Positions 30,501 to 39,457 of a DNA stretch of 43,598 nucleotides are shown here, piece by piece (the stretch's first letter is position 1; each line of letters starts with the position of its first letter). Under the pieces are notes generated by a model. That model saw only the letters and a list, made by a program, of their open reading frames with translations, did no database searches and was not told the DNA's origin. This DNA comes from Phascolarctobacterium_A sp902463975 (GTDB taxonomy: Bacteria; Bacillota; Negativicutes; Acidaminococcales; Acidaminococcaceae): positions 1-43,598 of the forward strand of contig NZ_CABQHJ010000025.1 of the NCBI RefSeq assembly GCF_902463975.1, in the 5' to 3' direction. Position numbers and translations under genes: made by a program.

Positions 30501-32729
30501 TTAAAATTCAAACTCTGCAGAAAGCATGAAGGAACGCGGATTATTGAGCATGAATTTATCAGTCTGCCCTACCTGTGCGATCCAATGGCTGTCATTAGCC
30601 ACATTATAGCAAGCTGCAATAAATTTAACAGGCACGTTATTAATTCTTGTTTTATGACTTGCAAACAAATCCAGAGTAACATGAGAAGGAATATCCAAGA
30701 CTCTTGCAGTCTGACTATGAACGAATTTGCCTGTACCGGTATAACTCAAGCGACTGGTAAAGCTGGTGTCCTCATCAGGCTTGTATTCCAAGCCCCAGAT
30801 TCCACTCCATTTTACAGAACCATGTGTCGGCAAACCTTCAAATTTGGCATCTGAAGTTTTTTCCTGCTTTGCATTCAGCCATTCAAAGCCACCAAAGGTA
30901 TTCCATTTATCTGCCAGCTTTGCATCAATACTGAAATCAACGCCTTTAAAACGATTCTTGCCATTATTGCTTACCCAATATTTACCGGGGGCAGTAGCAC
31001 TATAAGTTTTCAACGTATTAGGTTGCGTCATATCAAAATAAGCGATGCTCATAGAAAGATTTTCATTTGGTTTTACTTTAATACCGAACTCAGTATTTTT
31101 CAGCTTCGTTGCATCCAAAAAGTCATTATTATTGAGAGCTTTGCTATCATCAACAAAGCTGCCACGATTTCTGGCAGTAGACTGAGCAGCATAGAAAGAT
31201 AAGTTTTCCGTCGGCGCATAGGATAAACCGTAAGTCGGTGCCCAGTTGCTATCCTTTAATTCCTTTTTATAATTAGGACCTTCCTTACCTGATTTAGGAC
31301 CATATCCAGGCACATAATCACCATGACGGCGAGAAACTGCACCTATCAAAGTAAATTTGCCAATTTCAATCTTGTCCATGAAATTTAAGCTTACAATAGT
31401 TTCTTCCTGATTCAATCTTTTCTGCAAAGAAGTAGACTCGTCGGCATCAAAAATTCCCGGTTTAAAATTGAGACCTGTATAAATATTACCTGTAGTACCT
31501 AAATCTTCTCTATTCTTACCAGTCTTGTAATATTTTCGATGAGAACGGTCAACTGAAACAGCCACATTATGCTTGGCCATGCCAGTCATAAAATCGCCCT
31601 TTAAGCCAGTCTGCAAATATTGATTCTGCAAGTCAATATAGTCAGACCAAGGATAAGCTCCTTCGCCCATAACATTACCATTAGCATCAATCATGAACTC
31701 AGAGTTATAGATAAAGCGACGTACAATCGTCTGATTCATGCCAGCATTAACAAACCAGTTAACATTATCACTAAGTTTCTTCTGATGATTTAACGTCAGC
31801 ATATAGCCATTACTATCCTGATGCATAACATCCGGATCATCAAAGCTCATTTTGTTATCCGGAGCACCAGGGAATTTTGTAGCTGATTCATGCAACGAAA
31901 AACGACGCTCTGTACCCATAAGCTTTTGGTCATAATAACCGCCAAAAACATTAGTCTTTGTTGTTTCGCCTTCATAGCTGATATTGGCAAATAAGTTTTT
32001 CTTGCGCTGTCCTGCACCGGAAATTGCCAAACCGCCATCATCGTATTGGCCATATATTCTCACGCCGATGTTACGGTCTTTGCCAAAGCGTTGGCTAATG
32101 TCAATATATTCGCCATAATCGCCACGACCACCAAAGGTCTGCGTATATTTTATGAAATCATTCTCGCCTGCACGCTTAGTGTTTAAATAAATTGCACCAG
32201 GTGTCGCTCCAGAAATTCCGCTGCCCTGAAAAGACGGTACAGAGCCATTTAACGTTGCAGCAGGGCCAACCATAGCATCTATGCTGCCCACAGTATTCGT
32301 AATCGGGCCGGTAGCCATAATGTAAAAGCCGGGAATATTATTTACCAAATATGCAGAAGCATTGGTCGCAATACCACGGATAGAAAAGTCTGTTTTAATC
32401 GGAGAAGTACCTGTGCGAATTGCAGGCACGTTGGAAAGAACAGTATCCAAATCCTGATTAGGCATAGCCATCTTACTTACAGTATCCTCAGTAATACTCT
32501 GGACAGTAAACGGTGCCTTAATAACCTCTGTTTCACCTAAAAGACCTACTCTGGAGGAATCGTTGTTAAAACCACCCGGCAAAGGAGTTTTGTGGTTACG
32601 GGAGCTTTCAACAACCATCTCATCCAGATTGAAGGTTTCAATGGTTTCTGCGCTTACAGGAGCTGCACTCACTCCAAGAATAAGTGAGCACATGATACTG
32701 CTTAAAAGCAATTTTTTTCTCTTCGACAT
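30501..32729 (-). CDS. TonB-dependent outer-membrane receptor (siderophore/metallophore type)
   Basis: 742 aa from the ATG at 32729 (AAGAGGTG upstream). Signal peptide SSIMCSLILGVSAAPVSAET, a TonB-box-like DEMVVES just after, a plug domain (SMAM..LDTVLSNVPAIR, DFSIRGIATNASAYLVNN), then a 22-strand-type barrel ending in the outer-membrane signature SAEFEF. It binds a metal chelate or tetrapyrrole outside and passes it to the periplasm using TonB, which is not encoded here. Last gene of the operon with FecBCD-type importer genes and the nitrogenase-like gene. Its presence shows the host has an outer membrane. Ligand unknown. Confidence 0.94.
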   Translation of the reverse strand: MSKRKKLLLSSIMCSLILGVSAAPVSAETIETFNLDEMVVESSRNHKTPLPGGFNNDSSRVGLLGETEVIKAPFTVQSITEDTVSKMAMPNQDLDTVLSNVPAIRTGTSPIKTDFSIRGIATNASAYLVNNIPGFYIMATGPITNTVGSIDAMVGPAATLNGSVPSFQGSGISGATPGAIYLNTKRAGENDFIKYTQTFGGRGDYGEYIDISQRFGKDRNIGVRIYGQYDDGGLAISGAGQRKKNLFANISYEGETTKTNVFGGYYDQKLMGTERRFSLHESATKFPGAPDNKMSFDDPDVMHQDSNGYMLTLNHQKKLSDNVNWFVNAGMNQTIVRRFIYNSEFMIDANGNVMGEGAYPWSDYIDLQNQYLQTGLKGDFMTGMAKHNVAVSVDRSHRKYYKTGKNREDLGTTGNIYTGLNFKPGIFDADESTSLQKRLNQEETIVSLNFMDKIEIGKFTLIGAVSRRHGDYVPGYGPKSGKEGPNYKKELKDSNWAPTYGLSYAPTENLSFYAAQSTARNRGSFVDDSKALNNNDFLDATKLKNTEFGIKVKPNENLSMSIAYFDMTQPNTLKTYSATAPGKYWVSNNGKNRFKGVDFSIDAKLADKWNTFGGFEWLNAKQEKTSDAKFEGLPTHGSVKWSGIWGLEYKPDEDTSFTSRLSYTGTGKFVHSQTARVLDIPSHVTLDLFASHKTRINNVPVKFIAACYNVANDSHWIAQVGQTDKFMLNNPRSFMLSAEFEF

Positions 32730-32789
32730 TCTGATACACCTCTTAATCATCAACTTTATAAAATTTATATGTGAGAGTAAAATAACAAG

Positions 32790-33572
32790 CTAGTAGGGAA
32801 CACAAATAGTTCTTTGCTGATCCGGCAAATACAGCAGCTTTATTTTCAGCTTATAAATTTCCTCTAACGCTGACTCTGTTAACACATCTCGCACATCGCC
32901 AACCTCAAGTCCGTCGGGCTTTAAAATCGCCGTCTTGCTGCCCAGATAAAAGGCCTGGTCAGGCATATGCGTTGTTAAAATAACAGCTATTCCTCTTTGT
33001 GACAGCTTCTGTACCATCTGCAATACGCGGAACTGATTACCGTAATCAAGATGATTGGTCGGTTCATCCATAATAACCAGCTGCGGCTGCTGCACAATAG
33101 CACGGGCAATAACTGCCTGTCGTTGCTGTCCACCGCTCAATGTATTGAAGGAACGGTTACGCAAATGATAAATGCCTAAATCATTCAGCACCTCATCAGT
33201 CAACTCGTAATCCTTTTGTTTAGGCTTAGTAAAGACACCAAGATGCGGCGCTCTTCCCATAACAACATAATCACGCACCAGGAACGAGTAAGCAGTATTT
33301 TGTACCTGGGGCACATAACCAATCTGTGCAGTAAACTCTTTCTGATTTTCGTAAGGCGTATATTCATCACCCTCGTCCGTAATAAGACGTACACTGCCGC
33401 CGGCTAACGGTTTAAAAAATCCTATCAAGGTACGTAACAGTGTTGTTTTACCAATACCGTTGCTGCCTAAAATCGTCATAACCTCACCCTTGTTGAGCGT
33501 AAAGCTGACGTTCTGCCATAAAGGTGACTGCTCATTATAGGCAAATGCTAAATTATTCACAATTAACTTCAT
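32790..33572 (-). CDS. Iron-chelate/cobalamin-type ABC transporter ATP-binding protein
   Basis: 260 aa, FecE/FepC/BtuD type. Walker A GSNGIGKTTLL, Q-loop IGYVPQVQ, signature LSGGQQRQAVIARAI, Walker B QLVIMDEPTNHLD and H-loop TTHMPD are all intact. It powers import of the ligand delivered by the TonB-dependent receptor. Its start overlaps the permease gene end by four bases (ATGA). Confidence 0.94.
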   Translation of the reverse strand: MKLIVNNLAFAYNEQSPLWQNVSFTLNKGEVMTILGSNGIGKTTLLRTLIGFFKPLAGGSVRLITDEGDEYTPYENQKEFTAQIGYVPQVQNTAYSFLVRDYVVMGRAPHLGVFTKPKQKDYELTDEVLNDLGIYHLRNRSFNTLSGGQQRQAVIARAIVQQPQLVIMDEPTNHLDYGNQFRVLQMVQKLSQRGIAVILTTHMPDQAFYLGSKTAILKPDGLEVGDVRDVLTESALEEIYKLKIKLLYLPDQQRTICVPY

Positions 33573-34594
33573 GATAACGCCAACCTTTGTCTTAACAAGA
33601 GATAGAAGTAAAACGGAGCACCAATCAGACCAGTAAGAATACTCAAGGGAATCTCCGCACTCATCGACGCACGTGAAATCGTATCAACAGCCAACAGGAA
33701 AAATGCTCCCAGAACGATAGCTAACGGCAGCAGGCGTTGGTTGTTAGGGCCGACAAGCATTCTGGAAAAATGCGGAATAACAAGACCAACCCAACCGATT
33801 GTACCGCTAATGCAAACTGAGCAGGCTGTAAGAACAGTCGCACACAGGATAATCGCGTAGCGCAGCCAGCCGGCATCACGTCCCAGCATATGTACCTCTT
33901 CATCGGAAAGCGTCAGGATATTCATACGCCAACGAATGACCAACATAAACACAAGACAAAATACAATAGGTATTCCGCTGGAAAAAATATTAGCCCAGGT
34001 TACGCTAACAAGAGAGCCTAGCTGCCAATAGGTGATTTCCGGCAGTTGTGTTTCGCTGTCTGCAAGGTATTTTATAATACCCAGCAAAGCATTCATCAGG
34101 CCAGAAACGATAAGACCGGACAAAACAAGCATAACTATCGAATTTTTACCGATAATACGCGGAATAATAACAGCGCAGCCCACGGCAAGCATACCACCGG
34201 CAAAAGCTCCTATCTGAATAAAGGTACTGCCTAAGCCCAACAATATACAAAGTGACGCACCCACGCATGCACCGGAGGATACACCCAGCATATCCGGCGC
34301 TACAAGCGGGTTTTTAAAAACACTCTGATAGGCAGCGCCGGAAAGTGACAACGCCGCACCAATCAAAATTGCTGCCAGCACACGCGGCAGTCGCAGCGTA
34401 TAAATAACACTCGCCGCCTGATCACTCCAGCTTTGCTCTACAGGCACAACATAAGAGCACAAGATTTTAAAGACATCCATAGGCGCAATATGAAGACGTC
34501 CCATTCCCAGGCTCACTACTACCATCAAAAACAGTAACATGCAAAATACAAGCATGATTACCGCATAATTTGATTTACTTGCTTCTATCTGCAT
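33569..34594 (-). CDS. Iron-chelate/cobalamin-type ABC transporter permease (FecCD family)
   Basis: 341 aa with about ten membrane segments. FecCD family signatures: RLPRVLAAILIGAALSLSGA, followed by NPLVAPDMLGVSSGA, and the C-terminal GLVIPHFSRMLVGPNNQRLL. A single permease is present, so it should act as a homodimer. The start shares one base with the stop of the binding-protein gene. Confidence 0.94.
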   Translation of the reverse strand: MQIEASKSNYAVIMLVFCMLLFLMVVVSLGMGRLHIAPMDVFKILCSYVVPVEQSWSDQAASVIYTLRLPRVLAAILIGAALSLSGAAYQSVFKNPLVAPDMLGVSSGACVGASLCILLGLGSTFIQIGAFAGGMLAVGCAVIIPRIIGKNSIVMLVLSGLIVSGLMNALLGIIKYLADSETQLPEITYWQLGSLVSVTWANIFSSGIPIVFCLVFMLVIRWRMNILTLSDEEVHMLGRDAGWLRYAIILCATVLTACSVCISGTIGWVGLVIPHFSRMLVGPNNQRLLPLAIVLGAFFLLAVDTISRASMSAEIPLSILTGLIGAPFYFYLLLRQRLALS

Positions 34595-35700
34595 CAGAAT
34601 AACGGCTTACTGTTTTTATTAGCTTCATCAGCAAAAATTTGCGCCATATCTGCTTCCGAAATATTGTAATGCATAAAATCCTCATAGAAGTTTTTTGCAT
34701 CTGCACGCACATCCAGCTCCTTGAATAATTCAGGCTGCAACACATGTGCCAGCCATTCCATCATGAGCGGTGTTTCTACGCCCGGAGCATCCCAGCGGTA
34801 AATGCCCATAGGCACCTTATACACTCTTTTCTCCTTTACTGCTTTCACCGTACTCCAGTCCTGACCGGGAATTTTATTATCATACAAATCGTCAGGCACA
34901 AATTTATCAAAATTACTCAGCAAAATAATATCCGGATTCAGCTTATATACCTCTTCCATAGCGATAGTCTGCTCACTGCCACCATTTATTTGACCATATG
35001 GATTATTACCTCCGCCAATGCGTAGTGCCTCATGCATAAAATTATCATTACCCTGTAAACGCAGTTTGGCATTACGCAGGAACAAAACAGTAGGCTTATC
35101 TGTCTTTTCCCAGGCTTTTTTAGCAATAATTTTTTCATTGGTTGCATCGTAATACCGGTTAATCTTTGCAGCACGTTCTTCTTTGCCCAAAAGCTTGCCA
35201 ATAATCAAAAAGCTTTTCTTCAGATTTTCTACGGTATCATTGTAAATCAATAATGTCGGAATGCCAACCTTAGTCAGCTTTTCCGCATCCTTATCCTGAT
35301 ATTGCCACAAAATAGCAGTATCAATACCGGCCTGGGCTGCACTTTCAATGTTAACAGAAAAATTCTGCGCAATAATTTTAGTATCTAACTGTGCGAAATG
35401 CTTATCCTTCGTTTCCAAAAACTTGCCCTTATAGGCTGACATTGCTCCTGGATGAATTGCCGCCAAACGCTCAGAGCTTCCGTCGATAGCATAAATAACA
35501 CTGGCCCAAGGAATAGGCACAACAGCAATACGCTTCACATCCTGCGGCACACTTACCTCTCTGCCTTTTAAATCCGTAACTATTTTTGTTGCCTGCTTAG
35601 TAGCCACCTTTTTGTCGGCATTATTACCGCAACCTGCTAACGCTCCCACCAAAGCTAACGCTGCCAGCGCAGCAGCAGTCATTTTTTTCCAGTTTTTCAT
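34594..35700 (-). CDS. Iron-chelate/cobalamin-type ABC transporter substrate-binding lipoprotein
   Basis: 368 aa. A lipoprotein signal (ALVGALAGCGNN) anchors it in the inner membrane facing the periplasm. The body has the FecB/BtuF type III fold pattern: VTDLKGREVSVPQDVKRIAV, then IDTAILWQYQDKDAEKLTKV and ILLSNFDKFVP, and a C-terminal MGIYRWDAPGVETPLMMEW. Binding specificity cannot be inferred; siderophore, haem or corrinoid are all possible. Forty-one bases separate it from the nitrogenase-like gene upstream. Confidence 0.92.
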   Translation of the reverse strand: MKNWKKMTAAALAALALVGALAGCGNNADKKVATKQATKIVTDLKGREVSVPQDVKRIAVVPIPWASVIYAIDGSSERLAAIHPGAMSAYKGKFLETKDKHFAQLDTKIIAQNFSVNIESAAQAGIDTAILWQYQDKDAEKLTKVGIPTLLIYNDTVENLKKSFLIIGKLLGKEERAAKINRYYDATNEKIIAKKAWEKTDKPTVLFLRNAKLRLQGNDNFMHEALRIGGGNNPYGQINGGSEQTIAMEEVYKLNPDIILLSNFDKFVPDDLYDNKIPGQDWSTVKAVKEKRVYKVPMGIYRWDAPGVETPLMMEWLAHVLQPELFKELDVRADAKNFYEDFMHYNISEADMAQIFADEANKNSKPLF

Positions 35701-35741
35701 AGAAAAGCTCCTTTCACTTCACGCAACCTCATACTCAAATT

Positions 35742-37349
35742 TTATTTCACCAGCAGCTTAAGCTGCTCAGCTATATTCTTGCCTAAAGCACCACTGCCGG
35801 CAGTGCAAGCACTGCGGCCGGAGATAACTCCCCATGGCAACGGTACATGCTTCTTCGTCTCTGCTCCGACAGAACTCATGATATCCGCTAACAACGTATC
35901 GGCAAATACGATATCTGCATCCTCCCACAAATCCTGCAAAGCTGTTAAGCTATCTACAATAATCAGCCACTTATCAGCACCTGGAGTATTACGGTATAAT
36001 TTGCGGCTGGCTACACCGGTACACAGCGTTGCCAACTGTATATGATGAAAGCCTTCATGCCAAAGTGCATGCGCCAATCCCATTGTTTGCAGGGGATCAC
36101 CTATAAATAACAGCTTGCGTTTATCCGTTTCCTGTATGCTGTAGTTATGAATACATAGTTGACGTATCTCATTATTTCCTGAGCTGCACAACTCCTGCAC
36201 ATTTTTTCGCCACATCTTCATAGCATGTTCTCCTACAGGACATGACAGCAGCAGCGGTACAGCATATTTTTCGTTCAGCATACGCGCAGCCGGTATACCG
36301 GCAGTTGATACAACCCAACATAAAGCAGGTTTGCCACCAGCCGTTTCGCCAACAAACCGTGGCTCATAGCCCATACTTCTAATATAGGCAAAGCATTCCG
36401 CATACTGCTCTCTTTCACCACAGAGAAGAGGACTATATCCTAGAATAAGTATCTCACGAGCAGGCTTTACATATAGCTCCTGCTCTTCCTCTACTAAAAG
36501 CTCCTGCGCACAGCTTACGCCATATACAGCATCATTAAATCCATCTATATTAAAGCTTCGTGTTTTCAAATTATTTTCCATTGAATTTGCCACCCAATTG
36601 CCGTCAAAGCCAATAAAAGCTGCTACTGCAGAGCTGATAAGATTCAACGATTTATATTTTCCGTCTGACATCAGCTCCCTGCACTGCTTAACACAATTAT
36701 CTTCTATACCATAAATAAAATCCTGCTTTTTTGTTTCCAGAGTATACACTCCCTGCGTTTGCTCCAGTAAATCACCATCGCGCAGACAAGCCCGGCAACC
36801 GCTGGGCGCTACCAATACCTTCGCCTCATTTGCAGGCAATGTGTCTATAACACCGGCAACATCAGTAGCTAAAGGCGGCAGCTGATACAGGTTATGACTT
36901 ATGCAACCATTTTCCTCTGGCAGTTCAGCCATAAACTCGTAAACAGGCTTAAAATGCCTTATGTCCATCTTGCCCAACGGTCCACGAAAGAAGTAGCGTA
37001 CCATAATACCGGTTGCTTCAGAAAGACTGCTCTCCAGATAATCAAAATCAAGTCTTGTCAATATATCCAGACAGTTCAAATATAGTACCACAACCTGTAC
37101 ACCATGCACCGCTGCAGCCCGTTTTATAACGCGCGTAATTTTTTCTTCGGCAGTTCCCATAGTATAATCATCATCTATTGTATGGCAAAACATAAGCTGC
37201 TGCAGCTTGCCCTGCTCTACGGCACGATAATAAAGCTCTCGCAAGCATGGACCGGAACCGGCGGCAACTAACATTATGTCTTTTCTCTGCCACAAAACAT
37301 CAGAGGGAGGTTTTGGCATATTAAACTCCATAGTCTTGATTGGCTTCAT
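35742..37349 (-). CDS. Nitrogenase component-1-like protein, divergent
   Basis: 535 aa from the ATG at 37349 (an in-frame GTG at 37358 overlaps the AGAAG ribosome site). The C-terminal part is that of NifD/NifE/BchN-type proteins: REILILGYSPLLCGE, then the alternating strand/helix series GYEPRFVGE, AGIPAARMLNEKYAVPLLLS, KRKLLFIGDPLQTMGLAHAL. Two N-terminal-like modules seem to be in tandem: one with C35 (GSGPC), D60 region and C93 (LYLNCLDIL), the other with C185/C188 (PSGCRAC), QDFIYGIED and, where the cluster-binding cysteine should be, LISSAVAAFIGFDG. No NifH-like partner or second component is adjacent. Leading an operon for TonB/FecBCD uptake, it may process the imported chelate or tetrapyrrole; that role is inference. 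Confidence 0.75.
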   Translation of the reverse strand: MKPIKTMEFNMPKPPSDVLWQRKDIMLVAAGSGPCLRELYYRAVEQGKLQQLMFCHTIDDDYTMGTAEEKITRVIKRAAAVHGVQVVVLYLNCLDILTRLDFDYLESSLSEATGIMVRYFFRGPLGKMDIRHFKPVYEFMAELPEENGCISHNLYQLPPLATDVAGVIDTLPANEAKVLVAPSGCRACLRDGDLLEQTQGVYTLETKKQDFIYGIEDNCVKQCRELMSDGKYKSLNLISSAVAAFIGFDGNWVANSMENNLKTRSFNIDGFNDAVYGVSCAQELLVEEEQELYVKPAREILILGYSPLLCGEREQYAECFAYIRSMGYEPRFVGETAGGKPALCWVVSTAGIPAARMLNEKYAVPLLLSCPVGEHAMKMWRKNVQELCSSGNNEIRQLCIHNYSIQETDKRKLLFIGDPLQTMGLAHALWHEGFHHIQLATLCTGVASRKLYRNTPGADKWLIIVDSLTALQDLWEDADIVFADTLLADIMSSVGAETKKHVPLPWGVISGRSACTAGSGALGKNIAEQLKLLVK

Positions 37350-37426
37350 TACTTTCACTTCTTTCGTGCTATTTTCTATTAATATTCTATCACATTTGCA
37401 TTGTTAATAATAATTGATGTTACTAA

Positions 37427-37457
37427 AGCCTTGATTCAATTATATTGAACCAAGGCT
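37427..37457. promoter_or_regulatory. Dyad with LysR-box geometry upstream of the nitrogenase-like operon
   Basis: A 13-bp inverted repeat with one imperfect pair (37427-37439 with 37445-37457). Its core TTCAA-TTATA-TTGAA (37435-37449) contains T-N11-A (T37436 to A37448), the signature of LysR-type operators. It lies about 86 bases before the operon ATG and 26 bases after the stop of a LysR gene. It may also act as that gene's terminator, although the following T-run is short. Confidence 0.55.
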
Positions 37458-37482
37458 CCGTTCCTTAAAAAATTTTAAACTG

Positions 37483-38379
37483 TCAATCTGCTACCCTTTT
37501 ATATTGTTCCAACAGCTGAAAAAATAATTTCAACGGCGGACTCAGCCATTTATCTTTGCGATAGGCATATACCGCATGAATCGGCTCAAACTTTTTATCT
37601 ATAGGAATTTCTACCAGTACATCTTTATCCAATTCCTCTTGAATAGTAAATTTGGGCAAAAAACATATACCCATATCATTCTTCACTAAATTTTTTATCG
37701 TCTGTGTACCGCGAATTTCTATCGTCGGTCCCATAGTAAAATTTTTGCTTTTGATATATTCATCGAATCTTTTACGCACCCTGCCTACTGCAGGCTGACA
37801 AATACGTGCTAACGAGCTGAAATCCTGATTAGGCGTAATAAAATCGCTATATAGCTTTTTAATTTTTGGCGAAGCAAACATCACGAAATCAAAATCCTTA
37901 TATGGTACAACCTTTATCGTAGCATCATCTACAGGCAAATCATAAAAAATGCCGATATCAGTTTTATTTTCTCTTATAGCCCTATACACCGAAGTACTGG
38001 TCATAGAGTCAAGGTAAATATGCACACGCGGTGCCTGTTTACGAAATTCGCGCAAAATCTTCGGCAGATGAAAGCACAGAAGAGATTCCGGCGCAGCAAT
38101 ACGTATATCTCCCTGGCACTCTTCAATAACACTGCGAAAGCTTTTCATATTATTTACAGACTGCAGCACATTTTCTACGTAAGGCACCAGTTCCTGTCCT
38201 GCCTTAGTCAAAACCATATGCCTGCCAGCTTTTTCAAAAAGCTGCACACCAAGCTCCTTCTCCAGCTGACTAACATGAAACGTAATCGTTGACTGCGTAT
38301 AGCATAATTTTTCCGCTGCTTTATTAAAGCCCCCGGCTTCTACAATAGTGTGAAAGGTGTTAATATAACGTAAGTCCAT
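37483..38379 (-). CDS. LysR-family transcriptional regulator
   Basis: 298 aa from the ATG at 38379 (GGAGG 4 bases upstream; an ATG at 38400 precedes that site). N-terminal winged helix MDLRYINTFHTIVEAGGFNK, AEKLCYTQSTITFHVSQLEK; then the two-lobed periplasmic-binding-like sensor domain (IRIAAPESLLCFHLPKIL, then VEIPIDKKFEPIHAVY). It is transcribed in the same direction as, and immediately upstream of, the nitrogenase-like/iron-uptake operon and is the best candidate for its activator. Confidence 0.92.
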   Translation of the reverse strand: MDLRYINTFHTIVEAGGFNKAAEKLCYTQSTITFHVSQLEKELGVQLFEKAGRHMVLTKAGQELVPYVENVLQSVNNMKSFRSVIEECQGDIRIAAPESLLCFHLPKILREFRKQAPRVHIYLDSMTSTSVYRAIRENKTDIGIFYDLPVDDATIKVVPYKDFDFVMFASPKIKKLYSDFITPNQDFSSLARICQPAVGRVRKRFDEYIKSKNFTMGPTIEIRGTQTIKNLVKNDMGICFLPKFTIQEELDKDVLVEIPIDKKFEPIHAVYAYRKDKWLSPPLKLFFQLLEQYKRVAD

Positions 38380-38478
38380 ACTTCCTCCAAACGATATCAT
38401 TACTCATCAAAAAATTTATAGTAACAAGCTATTTATTGCGTTATTTATATTATACAGTCTTTCCCCATATATAACAAC

Positions 38479-38524
38479 AAGCAGCTGCCTTTAGTCGAAA
38501 CACTTCACCTAAAGGCAGCTGCTT
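38479..38524 (-). terminator. Terminator of the metallo-beta-lactamase-fold gene
   Basis: AAGCAGCTGCCTTTAG (38479-38494) and CTAAAGGCAGCTGCTT (38509-38524) form a perfect 16-bp stem with a 14-base loop, just after the stop of the gene at 38539..39336. The tail is T-rich. Confidence 0.82.
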
Positions 38525-38538
38525 ATTTTTGTCTTACT

Positions 38539-39336
38539 TTAATATATCACTGTTTCCCCATCTTCCGGAATCACATAATTACCAACACCACGACGTACAA
38601 GCGCACCCCGCATTTGGCCACGTGTAATCGAAGCATGAGCAACATTATCGAAATGTGTCAGATACAGCTTTGCTTCCGGCAATGTCTGATGTACGCAATC
38701 CACATCTTCATCATTCATTATCAGCCTGCCATAAGCACGCAACTCCGCAGCACAGGCATTAAGCATAATTACCTCCGGCTGATAATTTACCAAAGTTTTA
38801 CGCACGCCATCAAACCAAATCGTATCTCCGGCAACGTATAAAATTTTTTCCTGCTCTGCTTTAAACACTACACCGCAAGCATCGGACGATGGCTTTATCG
38901 TGCCATGCAAAGCTGGCGTTTTATATAAGGTTATATCTGCAAACTTAACCCCATCATTTTTCAGGATGCGTACATCCTGAAAACCTGAAGCTTTTAAAGC
39001 CTGCGCATCATCTTCATTTTGCACAAAAATTGGCTTATCATGCTCCAAAACATCACCAAAAGTGCCCTTCTGCATATTGATATCTATATGATCAGGGTGC
39101 AGATGCGTTATAATATAAGCTTCAACTCCACTTAAAATGCTTTCTACCGTTTCCGGCAAAGCAAAAAGCGGCATTGGTATTTTCGCTTTTACAGAGTCAA
39201 CAGGCATGTAAGGATTTCCCGGAATACTATCGAAACAACCTAAACCATATTGCTCCACAAGCCAAGGATCTAAAAGAAAAGTTTTGCCACCATAAAAAAT
39301 TTTATTCGTCGCACTGCGAATTTGCTTGATTTTCAT
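38539..39336 (-). CDS. Metallo-beta-lactamase-fold hydrolase
   Basis: 265 aa. Metal site THLHPDHIDI (HxHxDH) near 78, a later AGDTIWFDG (bridging Asp) and a C-terminal YLTHFDNVAHAS. A first strand KIFYGGKTFLLDPWL is typical of the RomA/UPF0173-like branch. No substrate can be assigned. GGGAGG precedes the ATG. It is divergent from a LysR gene with a palindrome between, so it is probably the target of that regulator. Confidence 0.9.
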   Translation of the reverse strand: MKIKQIRSATNKIFYGGKTFLLDPWLVEQYGLGCFDSIPGNPYMPVDSVKAKIPMPLFALPETVESILSGVEAYIITHLHPDHIDINMQKGTFGDVLEHDKPIFVQNEDDAQALKASGFQDVRILKNDGVKFADITLYKTPALHGTIKPSSDACGVVFKAEQEKILYVAGDTIWFDGVRKTLVNYQPEVIMLNACAAELRAYGRLIMNDEDVDCVHQTLPEAKLYLTHFDNVAHASITRGQMRGALVRRGVGNYVIPEDGETVIY

Positions 39337-39407
39337 TTTGTTCCTCCCATAAGTTTTTATTCCATTATAGATGTAAATTCACTGCAGCAAAAGAAAAAAC
39401 TTAGTTC

Positions 39408-39435
39408 TTTACCGCAACCAATACGTTGCGGTAAA
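39408..39435. promoter_or_regulatory. Perfect 11-bp palindrome between divergent MBL-fold and LysR genes
   Basis: TTTACCGCAAC (39408-39418) is the exact inverse of GTTGCGGTAAA (39425-39435), with a 6-base spacer. It ends 22 bases before the LysR ATG and lies in the only intergenic region of the pair, so it is a strong operator candidate for the LysR protein. Confidence 0.65.
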
Positions 39436-39457
39436 ATAAGATTGAGGTGAAAAAGCA

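Noticed and set aside
37350..37482. Cobalamin or other riboswitch before the nitrogenase-like operon
   Set aside because: Only 133 bases, with no B12-box-like conserved segments; a simple dyad explains the visible structure.
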